A stretch of DNA of 64,000 bases, taken from Astrothelium macrocarpum. Lineage: Eukaryota; Ascomycota; Dothideomycetes; Trypetheliales; Trypetheliaceae. Shown here in pieces: positions 46,226 to 57,994 of the stretch. The stretch is from the NCBI GenBank assembly GCA_021030915.1, contig JAGEMR010000033.1, positions 124,001-188,000 on the forward strand, in the 5' to 3' direction. Positions within the stretch are counted from its first letter, which is position 1, and every line of letters begins with the position of its first letter. Under the pieces are notes generated by a model. That model was not told the origin of the DNA. It worked only from the letters and a program-made list of their open reading frames with translations, and searched no databases. The translations under genes and the position numbers were made by a program.

Positions 46226-47990
46226 CTAGTACCAGCCCGTACCATTGTTACCTGGATTAAATGTGGATTTCAATGGCGACTTGCCCAAGCTTTTCCCACT
46301 CTTATCCAAGGCTTCCGCATACCCGACTGCGTAATACTCCTTTGCCACAAATGTCGTCTCGAACCCATCCTTGGCTACAGTACCTACGTCAACCTGTGCA
46401 GCATGACGTCCATTGCCATCCATTGCGCCCCCATAAAACCGCCAACTCGCAATCTCAGTTGCGCCATTCCAGCTTGCATAAAACGCCGTCGGCTCACCGG
46501 TACCATTAGCGTACATCCACAGGGCGGGCGTTGAGTCTGGGAAACCATGCCAAGCATCAATCTGGATCTTGAATGCGCGGTAGTTCTCGGCAATGTCCGG
46601 GCCAGCACCGAATTGGCCCACCATAACTTTAGTACCATCCTCGAGGAACTCGGCAATGTATGGCTCGGATCCAAAGCCCATGAAGACGTTGCCGTTGGGT
46701 AGGACATCAGTAGAACCCTGCGAGGAGGAGAGCACGCCAATGGAGTAGCTATGTTGCAGTGTAACGACTTTTGAGGTCATGTCGGCAGTGAAGATGAGGC
46801 CGAAAGTTTCGGAGCCGTCGATTTCGGGAACGGGGGAGCCGTCGTCGGCGTTGTCGAAAAGAGAGATGGTCCAGGTGCTGGCATTTTGGGAGCGGATGCG
46901 GGCATGGTGCTGAAAGGCATAGGGGGCAGCGGAGTTGTTAAAGCCTTGGAAGGTGAAGTTTGATAGCTTGCCACCCATTCTCCAGATTATGTGGCCGTCT
47001 TTGCCGTCGATATAGATCAGGGTAGAGAGGAAGCGGCTAGAGATGAGATAATTACCGACATCATCTTTTTCAATAGAGTTCATGTGGAAGAAATCCCAGG
47101 CGGTTGATACGCTCAAGCCATCGCCAGCCTCAGGTGTGTCAATGGTGTTGTAACTTTCAGATGGAGACACATGGTCGAGAGAAGCCCACTCAAAAAGAAC
47201 TTCACCAGACTTGATGTCGATTCTTTGGAAGAGTGGTTGCACAATCCAACCGATCGATTGATTCGTTACACCATATGCACTAAGGTCATACTGAGTTGGC
47301 ATGAAAATGGTGGTCAAGGCAGTTCCATCAGGAAGTACTGTAAACTCATGAATGTCGTTAGACGTTCTACCGTTTCCTGCGATCACAGTGGCGATGGTTT
47401 GGTAGTTATCACCGATAATCACTCCATGGCCTCTGCTTCCGCTTTCGACATCTGTGATTTGTCCGAAAGACAGAGCAGGTTTGCCTTCATGCTCGGTGAG
47501 TTTCAAGTCGTGCGTGTTCTCGCCTCCTTCAATACCATATCCACTGAAGACGAGGTTGCCCTTATGATCGTAGATATAAGGTCCGTTCTGGATTTTCTCC
47601 AGCTCATAGAACTCAAGTACTCCTGGGCGAGAGAAACTCCCGGCCACGCTTCCGGAGTTCAGGTTGCCCTGAAGGGGCGGAGTGTATGGTGCCATGAGGA
47701 TGTAGCCAGCGGTGACCTTATCCTCATCGAATATACTAAACTCGATTTTGGGGGGTTGTAGATCAGGTCTCTGCAGTGAAATTGTTAGCACTTGACTCGA
47801 TCTTAAGGATTCCTTGGAATGAATGGAACAGTATCTCGCTTACCGAATTGTAGGTCATGTTTTTATTCACCTCTCCATAGGAGGGGTTGGGATTGGAGGT
47901 AGGAACTGGTGGGCCTGCGGCCATAACAGTGGAAGCTATGGATGCCCAAAGAATCGCTTTTTTGGTCATGGTCGAGAGCAACGACGGCAT
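46226..47990 (-). CDS. Secreted arylsulfotransferase-like (ASST) protein
   Basis: Two exons, 47844-47990 and 46226-47770, giving 563 residues. A signal peptide (hydrophobic core ILWASIASTVMAA) is followed by a beta-propeller-like protein. Motifs of the fungal arylsulfotransferase family are GPYIYDHKGNLVFSG, DWxFFHMNSI as AWDFFHMNSIEKDDVGNYLI, and YIDGKDGHIIWRMGGK, then FQHHARI and the C-terminal SWNGATEIASWRFYG. His residues in FFHMNS and QHHARI may be part of an active site, by analogy with bacterial ASST. Several N-glycosylation sequons are present. The substrate is unknown and sulphotransfer has not been shown for this fungal branch, as far as I know. A TATA-like element is at 48139-48144. 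Confidence 0.8.
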
Positions 47991-48138
47991 TTTGCTACTA
48001 GTACGTAGAAGAAAAAAGGACTACAAAACTCCTTTGATGACAAGCAATGAAACGGAACAGACACCAAGACGTGAGGATGAAATCGTACAGACTACGAATT
48101 TCCAATGCTCTATAACAGGAGAAGGACCAAAGACAGCT

Positions 48139-48144
48139 CTTATA
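48139..48144 (-). promoter_or_regulatory. TATA-like box of ASST-like gene
   Basis: TATAAG on the minus strand, about 150 bp before the called ATG. Confidence 0.4.
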
Positions 48145-48970
48145 CTCCCTTTTTCTGCTACAAAATTATATGAGGTAACCGCGCACCGACATGCTCATGA
48201 AGTTATTTGACCATTATAGGTGTAAGACGCGAATCACACCGGAAACAGACAACTGAATGCTGAGCTAATTTCCGACCAAGTTGGCATTGTTCCTGGAGAT
48301 CGCTCCACGTGCAATGGCTTCTGGAATATGCCCATCCCTTTCCTAGGCATGGTGAGTTGAACTGAATAAGGCATGCAGCCACCCATGTCACTGCTGAACG
48401 AATAATCGACGCTCGCGTGATAGGGCAAGGCAGCACTGCAATCAGCCTCAAAACTCAGACTGCTTGTTTTGGTTTTCAACTGCACAATGTCGCGTTCAGG
48501 AGCGAAAACAGGAATGGATTTCGGACGGTGTTGTTCAGCCATGCGCCGAACCACTAGCCTCATTTGGTAGGCCATTCGTCTCGCCGCCACCATTTCCATT
48601 CGGCGTTCAACCTTTCACACTCCTGCCATAATCTGCTGGCTAGTGCTGAACTCTCTATGCCAGCATTGTGACGAGCTTCTTAGAAATCGCTCGATCATTG
48701 TCGTGATAGCACGGATTTCCATGCGTATGACAACTGGGTGGTCATTCATCAAAAAGGAGCAGCCACCTTACGTACCCTGTCAGTCCCACTCTCGTGCTAA
48801 TTTCAAGACGCTTTATTTATGGCTCGACACAAAGAGCAACTGTTTCGGAATTCAGCTGTTCTTCATAGGACCTGTACTGCTAATTTTAGAAGTCTACACT
48901 GTGAGTACACCGAAAGCAGCGGAAGCCTCTTTGTGTAACCAACACATTTTGATGTCATCCAACCTTCCAT

Positions 48971-48978
48971 TATATAAA
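48971..48978 (+). promoter_or_regulatory. TATA box of DUF1254 gene
   Basis: TATATAAA about 125 bp upstream of the ATG at 49100. It argues against a far upstream exon that could supply a signal peptide. Confidence 0.6.
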
Positions 48979-49099
48979 GACTGCTCGGATTTGCTTCTGG
49001 CCGAGTTGTTGTCACTGTCGGCTCTCAAATCTCTTCCCTTTTCAGTGTTCTCTCTGTCTCTGTTTTCTTTCTGTATCTACTTGTCTGGCTACTGTTATT

Positions 49100-50690
49100 A
49101 TGGCTATGGAAGCGACAGTTTTCGCGTTGACGGTACGAATGATGTTCTTTGCACAACAGACATCTCTCATATCAATTAGTACGGTTATCCGTTACCTTCG
49201 TTCGCTAAAACGTCCGAGCCATTCATTCGTGGTGGTGTTCTCAATTCACTTCAGTCCAGTTACCAGCTTACAACTCCCCAATCGGAAACTGTTGTGAAAC
49301 CGAACGACGACACATTGTATGCAGAAGCAATCTACGATTTATCTCGGCAGAACGTTGAAATTCACGTACCAATTGTGGATGCGGATCGTTATTGGGACTT
49401 TGCTCTATTTGATCCGTACGCTCGAGCTATGCAAACCTGACCGTCAAAACGAACCATCCTAACTTAGTTTGCTAGATATGGAGAGAACTATGCCAACATT
49501 GGAAGCGTGACCAAAAACATCGCAGGAACTTATCTTTTGCGTCGAGCTATTGATGTCAATGAGCCATCAGGTTTCCAGCATGCCGGCGGATCTTGCGACA
49601 GATTCTATAATGGCTGTATTAACGCCCCCACTACTGATGGCGTTATACTTGAGCGAATACTGGTGCGAAATAACGGTAGCGACCTCACATACGTCCAAGG
49701 CTTGCTTCACGAGAGCAAGGTGGCGACAGTCAGTCGGAATCACACTTGTAGAGACGCAATAGTGAAACCTCTCACAAATGCCACCTATCTGGGCCTCCCC
49801 AATAACACCGCTTTAGCTACTCTAGAACTACTTGCCCGTCTAACGCACAGGAATCCCCCAATTGAAACAAATCTCACTGGTTACGTTGACAGTCAACTCC
49901 GTGCCGCTGGAATTTCGAACGGTCATTACCGTAAGCCCCGTGGTGTAAACATCACGCAAGCTTACGCCGAATTCAATGCGACCGTCAATCGATTTGACAG
50001 TAACGATGCTCAACAACTTGGAAATGGCTGGGCAAGATACGTACCCCAGGGCCTTTATGGGTCCAACTACGTGGCTCGTGCCTCTGCTGTTTCCGCCTAT
50101 CTTCAAAATACCGCGAACCAGGCCCTCTATCCTCAGTACCAAACCTCAGAGGCTGATGAAACTCTGAGCGAATCTCAGGCCTATTTGTACACCTTTTCAA
50201 GCAAGCCTCCAGTCGAGTCTGACGGTTTCTGGAGTTTGACTATGTACAATTCCTCGAGCTTCTTTGTCGAAAATTCTGAAAACAAATATGAAGTTGGCGA
50301 TAGAAGCAACATCACGTATCCTAATGGCGAGCAAGTTTATGGGCCAAAGGAGTCAACTGTCGATGAATCCTTTCAGGTATTGATTCAAAATGCTACTCCG
50401 CCTGCCAACTGGACTGCCAAGTAAGTTGATTCTAGTCACCAGTCTATGTTTCTGCATTTACTTTTAGGTAATATGCCAGCTGACTTTGAAAAATGCAGTT
50501 GGCTTCCGGCACCGGCAAATGATGCTCCATTCAGTGTTTTAAGTAAGCAAAATCAGTTCGACGTCCAACTCTGTAGCTTTTGTAGTTGACTAATTGCAAT
50601 GCAGTGAGATTATATGGCCCGAGCACGTCATTCGTCGACGGAAACTGGACCTACCCCACTGTTCAAAAAGTCGCCGCTATCAAAGGTTAG
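49100..50690 (+). CDS. DUF1254/DUF1214 domain protein
   Basis: Five exons: 49100-49132, 49180-49415, 49476-50420, 50499-50542, 50605-50690, giving 447 residues. DUF1254 runs from YGYPLPSFAK through VKPNDDTLYAEAIYDLSRQN and YWDFALFDPYGENYANIGS. DUF1214 covers the C-terminal third, with DGFWSLTMYNSSSFFVENSE and YGPSTSFVDGNWTYPTVQKV. The biochemical role of this family is not established. Unlike many fungal members it has only eleven residues before the first domain motif and no signal peptide in this model, although it has many N-glycosylation sequons, which suggests a secreted origin. The 44-nt fourth exon is supported by phase and by continuous homology-like sequence. Confidence 0.72.
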
Positions 50691-51588
50691 TTGTGCGGAT
50701 TGCATTTTTCGGGGGATGATTAGAACGTCCGAAGATCGTGGTGTGTTTAGAACGGTCGCGCTTTATGGCTTGCTCAAATCCGCTACATTTCTTTGATCTG
50801 CTCCGTATTCTCGGCAAAATTACCAATGCTACACATTATAGTATAGAGACATTAGTTTAACTGGAGTCACTGATTGCTTGTTCTTGAAATTTGCCTATTA
50901 AAGATTATAATAGAAAATCATCTGAGCTAGTAAAGAACTATCGCGCGTTCTCGTGTCTGTATTAGAGATGGGTCCTCCAGCTTTTCCTTGACAGCAACAC
51001 AATGCATGGAGTAAAATGTTATCGAGCAATTTGGAATATTGCATGTTTCACAATAGGGGAATGCGGCAGTCGGCTCACCGGATACCAAAGCTATAGCATT
51101 AGCGATGCTTATTCTTCAAGCTACGCCTTTCGCGTATCTAGCGTGAACTCGGTAGCACCAGCTGTGTGTCATTTGTGCTGGTACGGCGTAATTATCAAGA
51201 TCTCATTTCTTATCTTGGTTGGTTTTTTCGCAAGTGTAGCTTGTTTGGGTAAACAGCACGTTCAGCCGCCCCCTAATCGCTCGTGGCCAACATTGCCTCG
51301 AGTTCAGCAGGGCTGAATGTACTATTCATGTCAATGCTATAAGATCTCTTTAAAGATCTCTCGCTCAATTGCTATAATGTGTACATACGGTCGCACCGTA
51401 TCAATCACTTGCAACGGCAAAATACGGACGGCGATTTCCATAACAAATCTTCAATGGTATTCACGCTGAAGTGAACATCAAATACGACCTCCAAACCCTA
51501 AGCGTGGATTAAGCATATCTCTTCATTTGGCACTAAGCCTATCTGAGCTGCTATTCGACGACCTGCCTATCACTGATGCACTTTGTCA
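50691..51588. other. Intergenic region between DUF1254 gene and Zn2Cys6 gene
   Basis: Both neighbours are on the plus strand. A 104-codon frame at 51002-51316 has no features. The rest is AT-rich and holds the promoter of the transcription factor. Nothing else seen. Confidence 0.45.
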
Positions 51589-53609
51589 ATGGTCAATTCA
51601 GGGAAACCTTCTCAAGCTTGTCATCGCTGTCGGAAGCGCAGAATCAAGGTAAGTCTGCCCCCGTAATGCCAAATTCTTGGAGGATTGTTTCATTCTTGTT
51701 CATGTACCCTGAATTAGTGTGATGGATAAGCTGTGCGGATTAGACCTAAACAATGATCTACATAGCGCGATTCGTCGCGACTATCTATTATCAATCCCAA
51801 TTTACAATGCACTAAATACGGTTTTAACTATCATATCATTTACCGTTGTCTTACTCACTCTATCATTGAAGCTTTTAATTTGGAATCGCTACTAACAAGG
51901 ATAAGTGCGATCTTGTCCAGACAGGATGTTCACAATGTGCGAGGGTTCGCCTGCCATGTCCAGGATATCGGGATCTCTTGGATTTAATGTTCAAAAGCGA
52001 GAACGATGACGTCGCGAGAAAACATAAGGATGAGAATGGCTTGTCTAAAAAGAAGAAAAAGTTGCAACCGCAATCAGCAGTGCAATCTCAGAAATTGGTT
52101 GGTCCATTATCACCGAAGCCTTCGTCCCCTCAATCGCCTGCGCCGCTTCTCTCTCCCGATAGACGAATCGAAGATGAGGATCGTACTGGGGTTGTGAGTG
52201 AGAATTTTAAAGCGGTTAGTCCTTCATACGGTCTTCCCCCTGATGTAGAGGGCCAGGCGATTTCATTCATGTTTTCACATTATATCATCGCAAGCACTGG
52301 TAGTAATATCCAAGGCTATTTTGAATATCTTCCAGGTCTGGTAGCAAAGGGCCGGGCCGGTGATCTTGTCGAGACATGTGTGGTCGCAGTTGGACTGGCA
52401 GGTCTCGCAAATATCCTGCACTCCAGACCAATGATGAGAACGGCCAGAAAAACGTATGGAAACGCCCTCCAAAGAACAAATCTCGTGCTGCAGTCGCCGG
52501 ATACAGCAAAGAACGATGAGACGCTGGTTGCTATTCTATTGTTGAGCAAATTCGAGCTTGTTACGTTTGAAACGGAAGGATCCAAAGAATCATGGAAGAA
52601 GCATGTTGATGGAGCGAGCTTGCTTCTACGCCTTCGAGGCCAAGCGCAAGTTCGGAATTGGCTTGGTCTTCGTCTATTCATGCAGTTGAATGCGAGCATC
52701 CTAACAAATTGTTTGTTGCACAATTTTCCTGTCCCAGAAACGGCGCTTGAATTGAGAGGGCAACTACGGAATGTCATTGGTCGCCGCACTCAGATGTTCA
52801 AGATTACGGGCCTCATGATTGAGTTCATCAACACTTTTAGCGAACTAAAAGCTCAAAAGGTTTCAAAGACCGAGGCGATCCCTATACTTGCGCGGTTAGA
52901 CGAGGAGGCGCGAGCAGTGTCGGAAAGCATGCCACTTAAATCCCGGTACGAAACTTTTTACACGACCACAGACTCAGAGATGGCGTACAAAGGATATTAT
53001 CACAAATACCGGGACGTTTGGAGCGCTAGGGACTGGAACGTGCTTCGTAGTCTTCGATTGCTCGTTAATGTGGTCATGCGACGGTACATTCTTTTTGGCG
53101 AAGGCAAGAATTCATCGGATTTGTACGCGGCACAGCTCGAAAAAGCGACATATGCCATGGTTCAGATGGCCAGCGATATTTGCGCTACGGTACCACAGCA
53201 TGCGGGATATCTTCATGTGCTATTGGCGCAAAATGCAGAGCATCGTAAGGTTAGCACGCAAGCGCTGGGTGGATCATCGGCCAATAACGAGCTTGGAAAG
53301 CTCTTTGGTACGTTGGATAATCTCAACGGTCTGCTTCCAGCAGGCGATCGAGATAACTATACTGGAGCCGTGCCAGCTGCTGGCTGCATTCACCTCATTT
53401 CGCCGTTGCGAATGGCTGGTCGCATGCCCATTGTCTCGGCCGATATGCGTGCTTGGATCGGAAGACGGTTACGATGGATTGCTGAAACCCTGGGTATACA
53501 GCAAGCTGCCGTTTTTGCAGATGACGTAGAAGAGACGCTTCTAACTGGCGAGTATTGCCTTCGACTGTTGAAGCTGGAAGGAAAAGCAGTAGAGAATTCG
53601 TATAGGTAG
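51589..53609 (+). CDS. Zn2Cys6 transcription factor
   Basis: Two exons, 51589-51648 and 51906-53609, giving 587 residues. The binuclear zinc cluster is ACHRCRKRRIK spliced to CDLVQTGCSQCARVRLPCPG, spacing C-x2-C-x6-C-x6-C-x2-C-x6-C, at residues 10-38. A Lys-rich segment (KKKKK) and a Pro/Ser linker follow. The body (from about 120) is helical and of the fungal-specific regulator type that contains LLLSKFELVTFE. It should bind CGG-type half sites and regulate unknown genes. The 257-nt intron that splits the cluster is long for this window, but its place is a common one in the family. The neighbour on the same strand (DUF1254) is a possible target by position only. Confidence 0.86.
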
Positions 53610-54019
53610 ATATGAATCGTATGGATCTGATGTCCGAAGTTGATTTTTGTTGGCAAGATCTACTAGAATAGAGTTGGAATAACGTTGGGAATCGGCTATC
53701 CGCTTGGAATTCCTAAACATCATTGGCTCGTGCCAGAACGTTACCCTCGATGAGTCACGCGGTCTCGAGATGCCGAATCTGCAGCCGTTCAATCAGTATT
53801 GCTCAATAAGGATGTTCGTGAAAACTGTCTCTTTCCACTGTATACAGTTTTAACGGAAGAGTCTATCCACAAGCTCGGGGAATGTCTAAAATCGCCACGT
53901 GCTCTTCCCCGAACGCCAGTGTTCCATATGCATAAGCTCCGTATCCACATCCATGTAATATTTCTTGTTCCTTGCTCGCCCTCATCCTTTATTGTCACCT
54001 CCACCACGATCATGCTCCT
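53610..54019. other. Convergent intergenic region Zn2Cys6/ubc12
   Basis: 3' to 3' gap. Short frames on both strands, none with features. Confidence 0.5.
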
Positions 54020-54702
54020 TCACTTCAAGACCCGATCGTATGTCTGACTCTTTACGCTCCCACCACCCATACTACTTCTCACATTCCGCTTGAAGCCCTC
54101 CCGGTTCGTCTTCAAGTCCTCCGCTGCCTCCTTGTTAAGCGGATCACTCGCATTCGGCTCCAGAAATAGGAATTGTAGCCCCACGATGACAGCATTCAAA
54201 TTCAGCACAGGCTTCCAGTCCTCACGCAGGATGTTCAGACACACATTCCCCTCGAGATCGATGTTTGGGTGGTAGATCTTCTGAGTGCACTTTACTTTCG
54301 GAGGGTCGTGTGGGAAATTCTGGTTGATGGCGAAGGAGAAGTGGAAGGAGCCGCTGCGGTACATGCCCTCGTCGGGCTCGATAGTCAAGGTGAAGTTGAG
54401 GATGTCGTCGGGGTTGGGGAAGGTGGTGCGCATGGTGCTGCCGAGCGAAAGCTCGGAGAGATCTGTGTAGTATGCATTAGAAACCAGTACTCGTGAAGTA
54501 GGGCCATCTTATCGGTTGTCCAGCCACCTTTTTGTACCCGTAGTTGTGCTGCTGTGACCTTCTTTTTCTTCGTCCCCGCCGTTGCAGCCTCGGCCTGCTG
54601 CTGCTTTTGCTTCTACAGCGAGTATAAGCTTTTTGGCTCCTAATCCAAGGAATTTGGCGCTATATGAACATTCAAACGTACCATAGACCATATTTTCATC
54701 AT
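54020..54702 (-). CDS. ubc12: NEDD8-conjugating enzyme Ubc12
   Basis: Three exons: 54682-54702, 54528-54612, 54020-54462, giving 182 residues. The N-terminus (KIWSM spliced to KQKQQQAEAATAGTKKKK) is the Ubc12-specific extension that docks on the NEDD8 E1. The UBC fold has FPNPDDILNFTLTIEPDEG and IYHPNIDLEGNVCLNILRED, where Cys110 is the catalytic residue that forms the NEDD8 thioester. It conjugates NEDD8 (Rub1) to cullins. Two ATG codons are adjacent at the start; either may be used. The second donor, GTGGCT, is weak, but the splice restores the family sequence RVQKDLSELSLGSTMRTTFP exactly. Confidence 0.95.
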
Positions 54703-55553
54703 ATTTGCGGTATTTGCGGGGATGGACGGCCGCGAGGCAGAGTAGTGTAGGCGCAAGGTATTCGCAAGAGTAATCGGCAGGCGGTGACAGAATTCAAAAT
54801 AAGTCGAGAATGGAACTTGTGCACAGAATGAACTTCTAGAATTGGTGCGTCTTTCGAGTGTAGAAATTTGAAGGTTGGTAGATGTGACGTGGTGGATGAG
54901 TGAGAATAATTTCTTCGCGCAACGTCCCCCTCTTGCGTGGCGCAAAGCCCCCCAAGCCGCAAAAAATCTACCTTATTGTTTAAGCATCTTAGCTCTCTCC
55001 CTCATGATTCTATCGACTTGTAACTGTAGCTTTATTATTGTCTAGCTATTTCTCTCTAGAAAGTAAGTGTGCAGTCTCAAAATCATGGATCTAAACTCCG
55101 AAATTTGAAACTTGATCGACAATTGCAGTATACCGTAGCAGAAGTATAATGCTGATACAGTTCTAGACACTCCAATGGAAAAATCATAATCAACAATATA
55201 ACCAAAAGCTTGGACTTTCTTACTACTTTGGCGCTATGCGCCTTAAAGATCTTACAGCAAGACATATATCAGCCGAATGGGGTCCAGAATATAACGTACC
55301 AGGAGCGGACAAGCTAAATCCTCCAAAGCTAGGTATACATGCTTCAGCCCTTTGATGCGTTTCGACACCATACCACGGGGATAGCGTTAAACGTGGCAGT
55401 GCAGGGCGAGTAACATGTAGCTTAAGAGCAAAGTCTAGCCCTTCCTACAATTCACTCACCGTCGACTGGTAAAGAATCTTTTTGTTTTGCACTAAATTGC
55501 TCTTTATAAGATTTCCTAGCAAATTAAAATCAGCATACTTAACTCAAAGCTAA
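54703..55553. promoter_or_regulatory. Divergent region ubc12/membrane protein gene
   Basis: About 850 bp with two divergent promoters. AT-rich from about 55000 on. Frames within (54640-54962 minus, 55083-55265 minus) have no features. Confidence 0.45.
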
Positions 55554-57334
55554 ATGAAGTCCTGGACACCTACCTGCGACACACCACCCGAGAATACGAA
55601 TTATGTATCTTCCGCTGATCTTCGTAGTACTCTCAATATTGTCTGGGTATGACTCTCTTTTCCCAAATCTCATTGTTTCAAACCAAACCCCTATCATGCT
55701 CGGAAAAGCAAACGCGTAGAAAACTAATGAGCATCGATCAACAGAGTTCTTTGACTATTCTCATCCTTTGTACCTGGTCTATCCTGCACCTCAATGTCCC
55801 GATCCAGTTCCGTCCCTACAATCGCTCACATCGGATACGGCGGAAGATATACCTCTTGGGTCGAAAAGCAATTTGGGGTTTCTTTACTCTGATTTTGCCG
55901 GAGTTTATTCTTGCAAAAGCAATCATCGATCGATGGTCCGCTGCGTATTCTGAAAAACGAATGCAAAAATATAAACTCAAAGATGGAGTGGAATGGGGAA
56001 CTAGCCACGCATTCCTTGCGAATATGGGAGGTTGGTATTTACACTTTGGGCCCGATCTGGCTGTACCGACAAAGGAAGTGGTGAGAAGCGCCGAGACCGC
56101 TGAACACCTATCCAAACAAGTCGACGCGCGAGGGCAGCCAGAGCTAAGGATGAACATAAAAGCCGCAACGGTGCCAAATCTATCTTCCCAGACTTTTGAA
56201 TTAGAGCCGGACCTTCAGCACGCGAATACAGATTCAGGATTACATGAAAAACCGAGTCTTTTCACGCCCTTTAAACGAGTAATGAGCTCTATTGGCCTAA
56301 CACCAGCCAACAAACCTATCAACGCTGATGTGGCTACTGTCAACGCCGAGCTTCTGGAAGATGAGATGAGTATATTCAAGAAGATAGTCGCCCCCTTAGG
56401 CGACGTTCTTTGGAACCAAGACGAGCATCTAAATGCTCTGGTACAACGAATTAAAATTCCAAGATCCCAGATGATAGTATTTCGACATGGTTGGCTCAAG
56501 GCCTTAACAATTCTACAGACTGATACCTGGCCGCTCGATGCCGAACAGATCTATCTGTGTCGGGAGATGGGTTTGATTCAGAAGTTGCCGGACCTCAGTG
56601 AGGACGAAATCGGAGATCGATCAAAAAGCGATTTTTTGGTGGAAGTCATTGCTGTGGTTCAATTACTCTGGTTTTGTATCCAGCTGATCGGTCGCGCTGT
56701 TGAGAAGCTTTCCATTGCACAGCTCGAGATTTTTACTCTTGCGTTTGCGGCCTGCTCCAGCTTGACGTACGCCCTCCAGCTCCAAAAACCAAAAGATGTT
56801 ATGAATCCAAACTACCTCTCCGCAGTTCGATATCCCACGCCCGAAGAAATGTATACGATTGCGAGCAGAGGTAGTGTCGAGTTGGGCTTAGTGCAGAAGT
56901 GTCACTGCGTCGGAGGAAATGCGCTCCACCGCTGCGTAAACGGAATAGACCAACGCGCAATCTTCAACGTCGTGCTTTTGGCCTCTTCGTCTTTATTTGG
57001 CGCTTTTCATCTTCTGGCCTGGAACTTCCACTTTCCTACTACCGTCGAACTTTGGCTATGGCGGGGTACTTCTCTCTGCATTACTGCTTTACCGCTGGTT
57101 GTAACGGCCCTCACCCTGCCTCTTGCGATACCTTACCGTGCTCTCAAAAACCCGAAGTATTCTCGAGTGCGAGCTATCCTGACGCAGTATCAAATTGGAG
57201 TAGTATTACTTTCTGGCATTGTCTTTACGATTTGCAGGCTGTTTATTTTGGCAGAAGCATTGAGGACACTGGGCTTTCTGGAACCAGATGCTTTTGCGAC
57301 AACTTGGAGTACAAATATGCCTCATATTGGCTAA
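55554..57334 (+). CDS. Multipass membrane protein of unknown function
   Basis: Two exons, 55554-55645/6 and 55745-57334, giving 560 residues. Exon 1 (SSADLRSTLNIVW) joins SSLTILILCTWSILHLNVP, the start of a protein type widespread in filamentous ascomycetes. Marks are FTLILPEFILAKAIIDR, then EWGTSHAFLANMGGWYL, a hydrophilic loop of about 200 residues, and four to five hydrophobic segments in the second half (VEVIAVVQLLWFCIQLIG, VVLLASSSLFGAFHLLAW, WRGTSLCITALPLVVTAL, GVVLLSGIVFTICRLFIL). No catalytic motif is visible. The conserved acidic and His residues around the first segments could be functional. The location is probably an internal or plasma membrane. Confidence 0.78.
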
Positions 57335-57994
57335 AAAATGATAGATCATGAAGTTGGCGATACGAAGTCGTACTATATAGCGCACCGGCTGTGCTTTGTG
57401 GTGGTTGAGACGATGGACGATTTTAGTGTAACAACATTCTAGGGTACTTGAGACAGAGCGTTGGGGCTCACAATACCGTAATTCATTTTAAGAAAATCGT
57501 TACAAGCTAATTCTAAAGCATGCACCCTCAAATCCCTCACTGATGAGTTACCGAATAAAGAGCCTACGACTGCTTGCAGGCCCCTGATATCCTACTACGA
57601 GGGCCATCACAGTTTACATTGTCACCTTATCAACGTCTGCCCAAAAACTACCTATTTAGATATCGTCATACAGAGTACTATGACTTGGCATTTGCATCAT
57701 TTCAATACTGAGAACTTCGGAAAACTCATCGTGTAGAATTATGCCGTGTATGTATTCCGGTGCTGATGCTACAATTTTTCAAAAGTACATTAAGGGAGCC
57801 TTATTATCTCCACACAACTCGCACAAAATGACAGCCAACTTCATTGGGAGAAATCAGCCGTGAGGTGATGCCAAAGGTGTCAAACCTCTGCAAATGAATT
57901 CCAGACGCCAAAAACCGTGCCTCTAAAGAATCGCCCAGATACGGTGGCTGGGTCGACATGTAACATTCTCCAACGCATGCTCGTTGGCGATCGT
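57335..57994. other. Convergent intergenic region
   Basis: 3' to 3' gap between the membrane protein and chitin synthase genes. The apparent minus-strand coding up to 57880 is read-through of the last chitin synthase intron in a wrong frame. Nothing else seen. Confidence 0.5.

Larger units (their letters stand above)
47991..49099. promoter_or_regulatory. Divergent region ASST-like/DUF1254 genes
   Basis: About 1.1 kb between divergent starts. TATA boxes for both genes are visible (48139-48144 minus, 48971-48978 plus). A 121-codon minus-strand frame at 48234-48599 has no recognisable domain. A T/C-rich run precedes the DUF1254 gene start, as in a fungal leader. Confidence 0.55.

Noticed and set aside
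48234..48599. 121-codon minus-strand frame between the ASST-like and DUF1254 genes
   Set aside because: No recognisable domain, no intron-supported extension, and it lies in a promoter region with two TATA boxes. Kept out for lack of evidence, but it is the best of the uncalled frames.
48643..49179. Plus-strand frame with a hydrophobic end that could act as a signal peptide for the DUF1254 gene
   Set aside because: Its phase does not match the next exon, and the TATA box at 48971 lies within it. The ATG at 49100 joins in phase.
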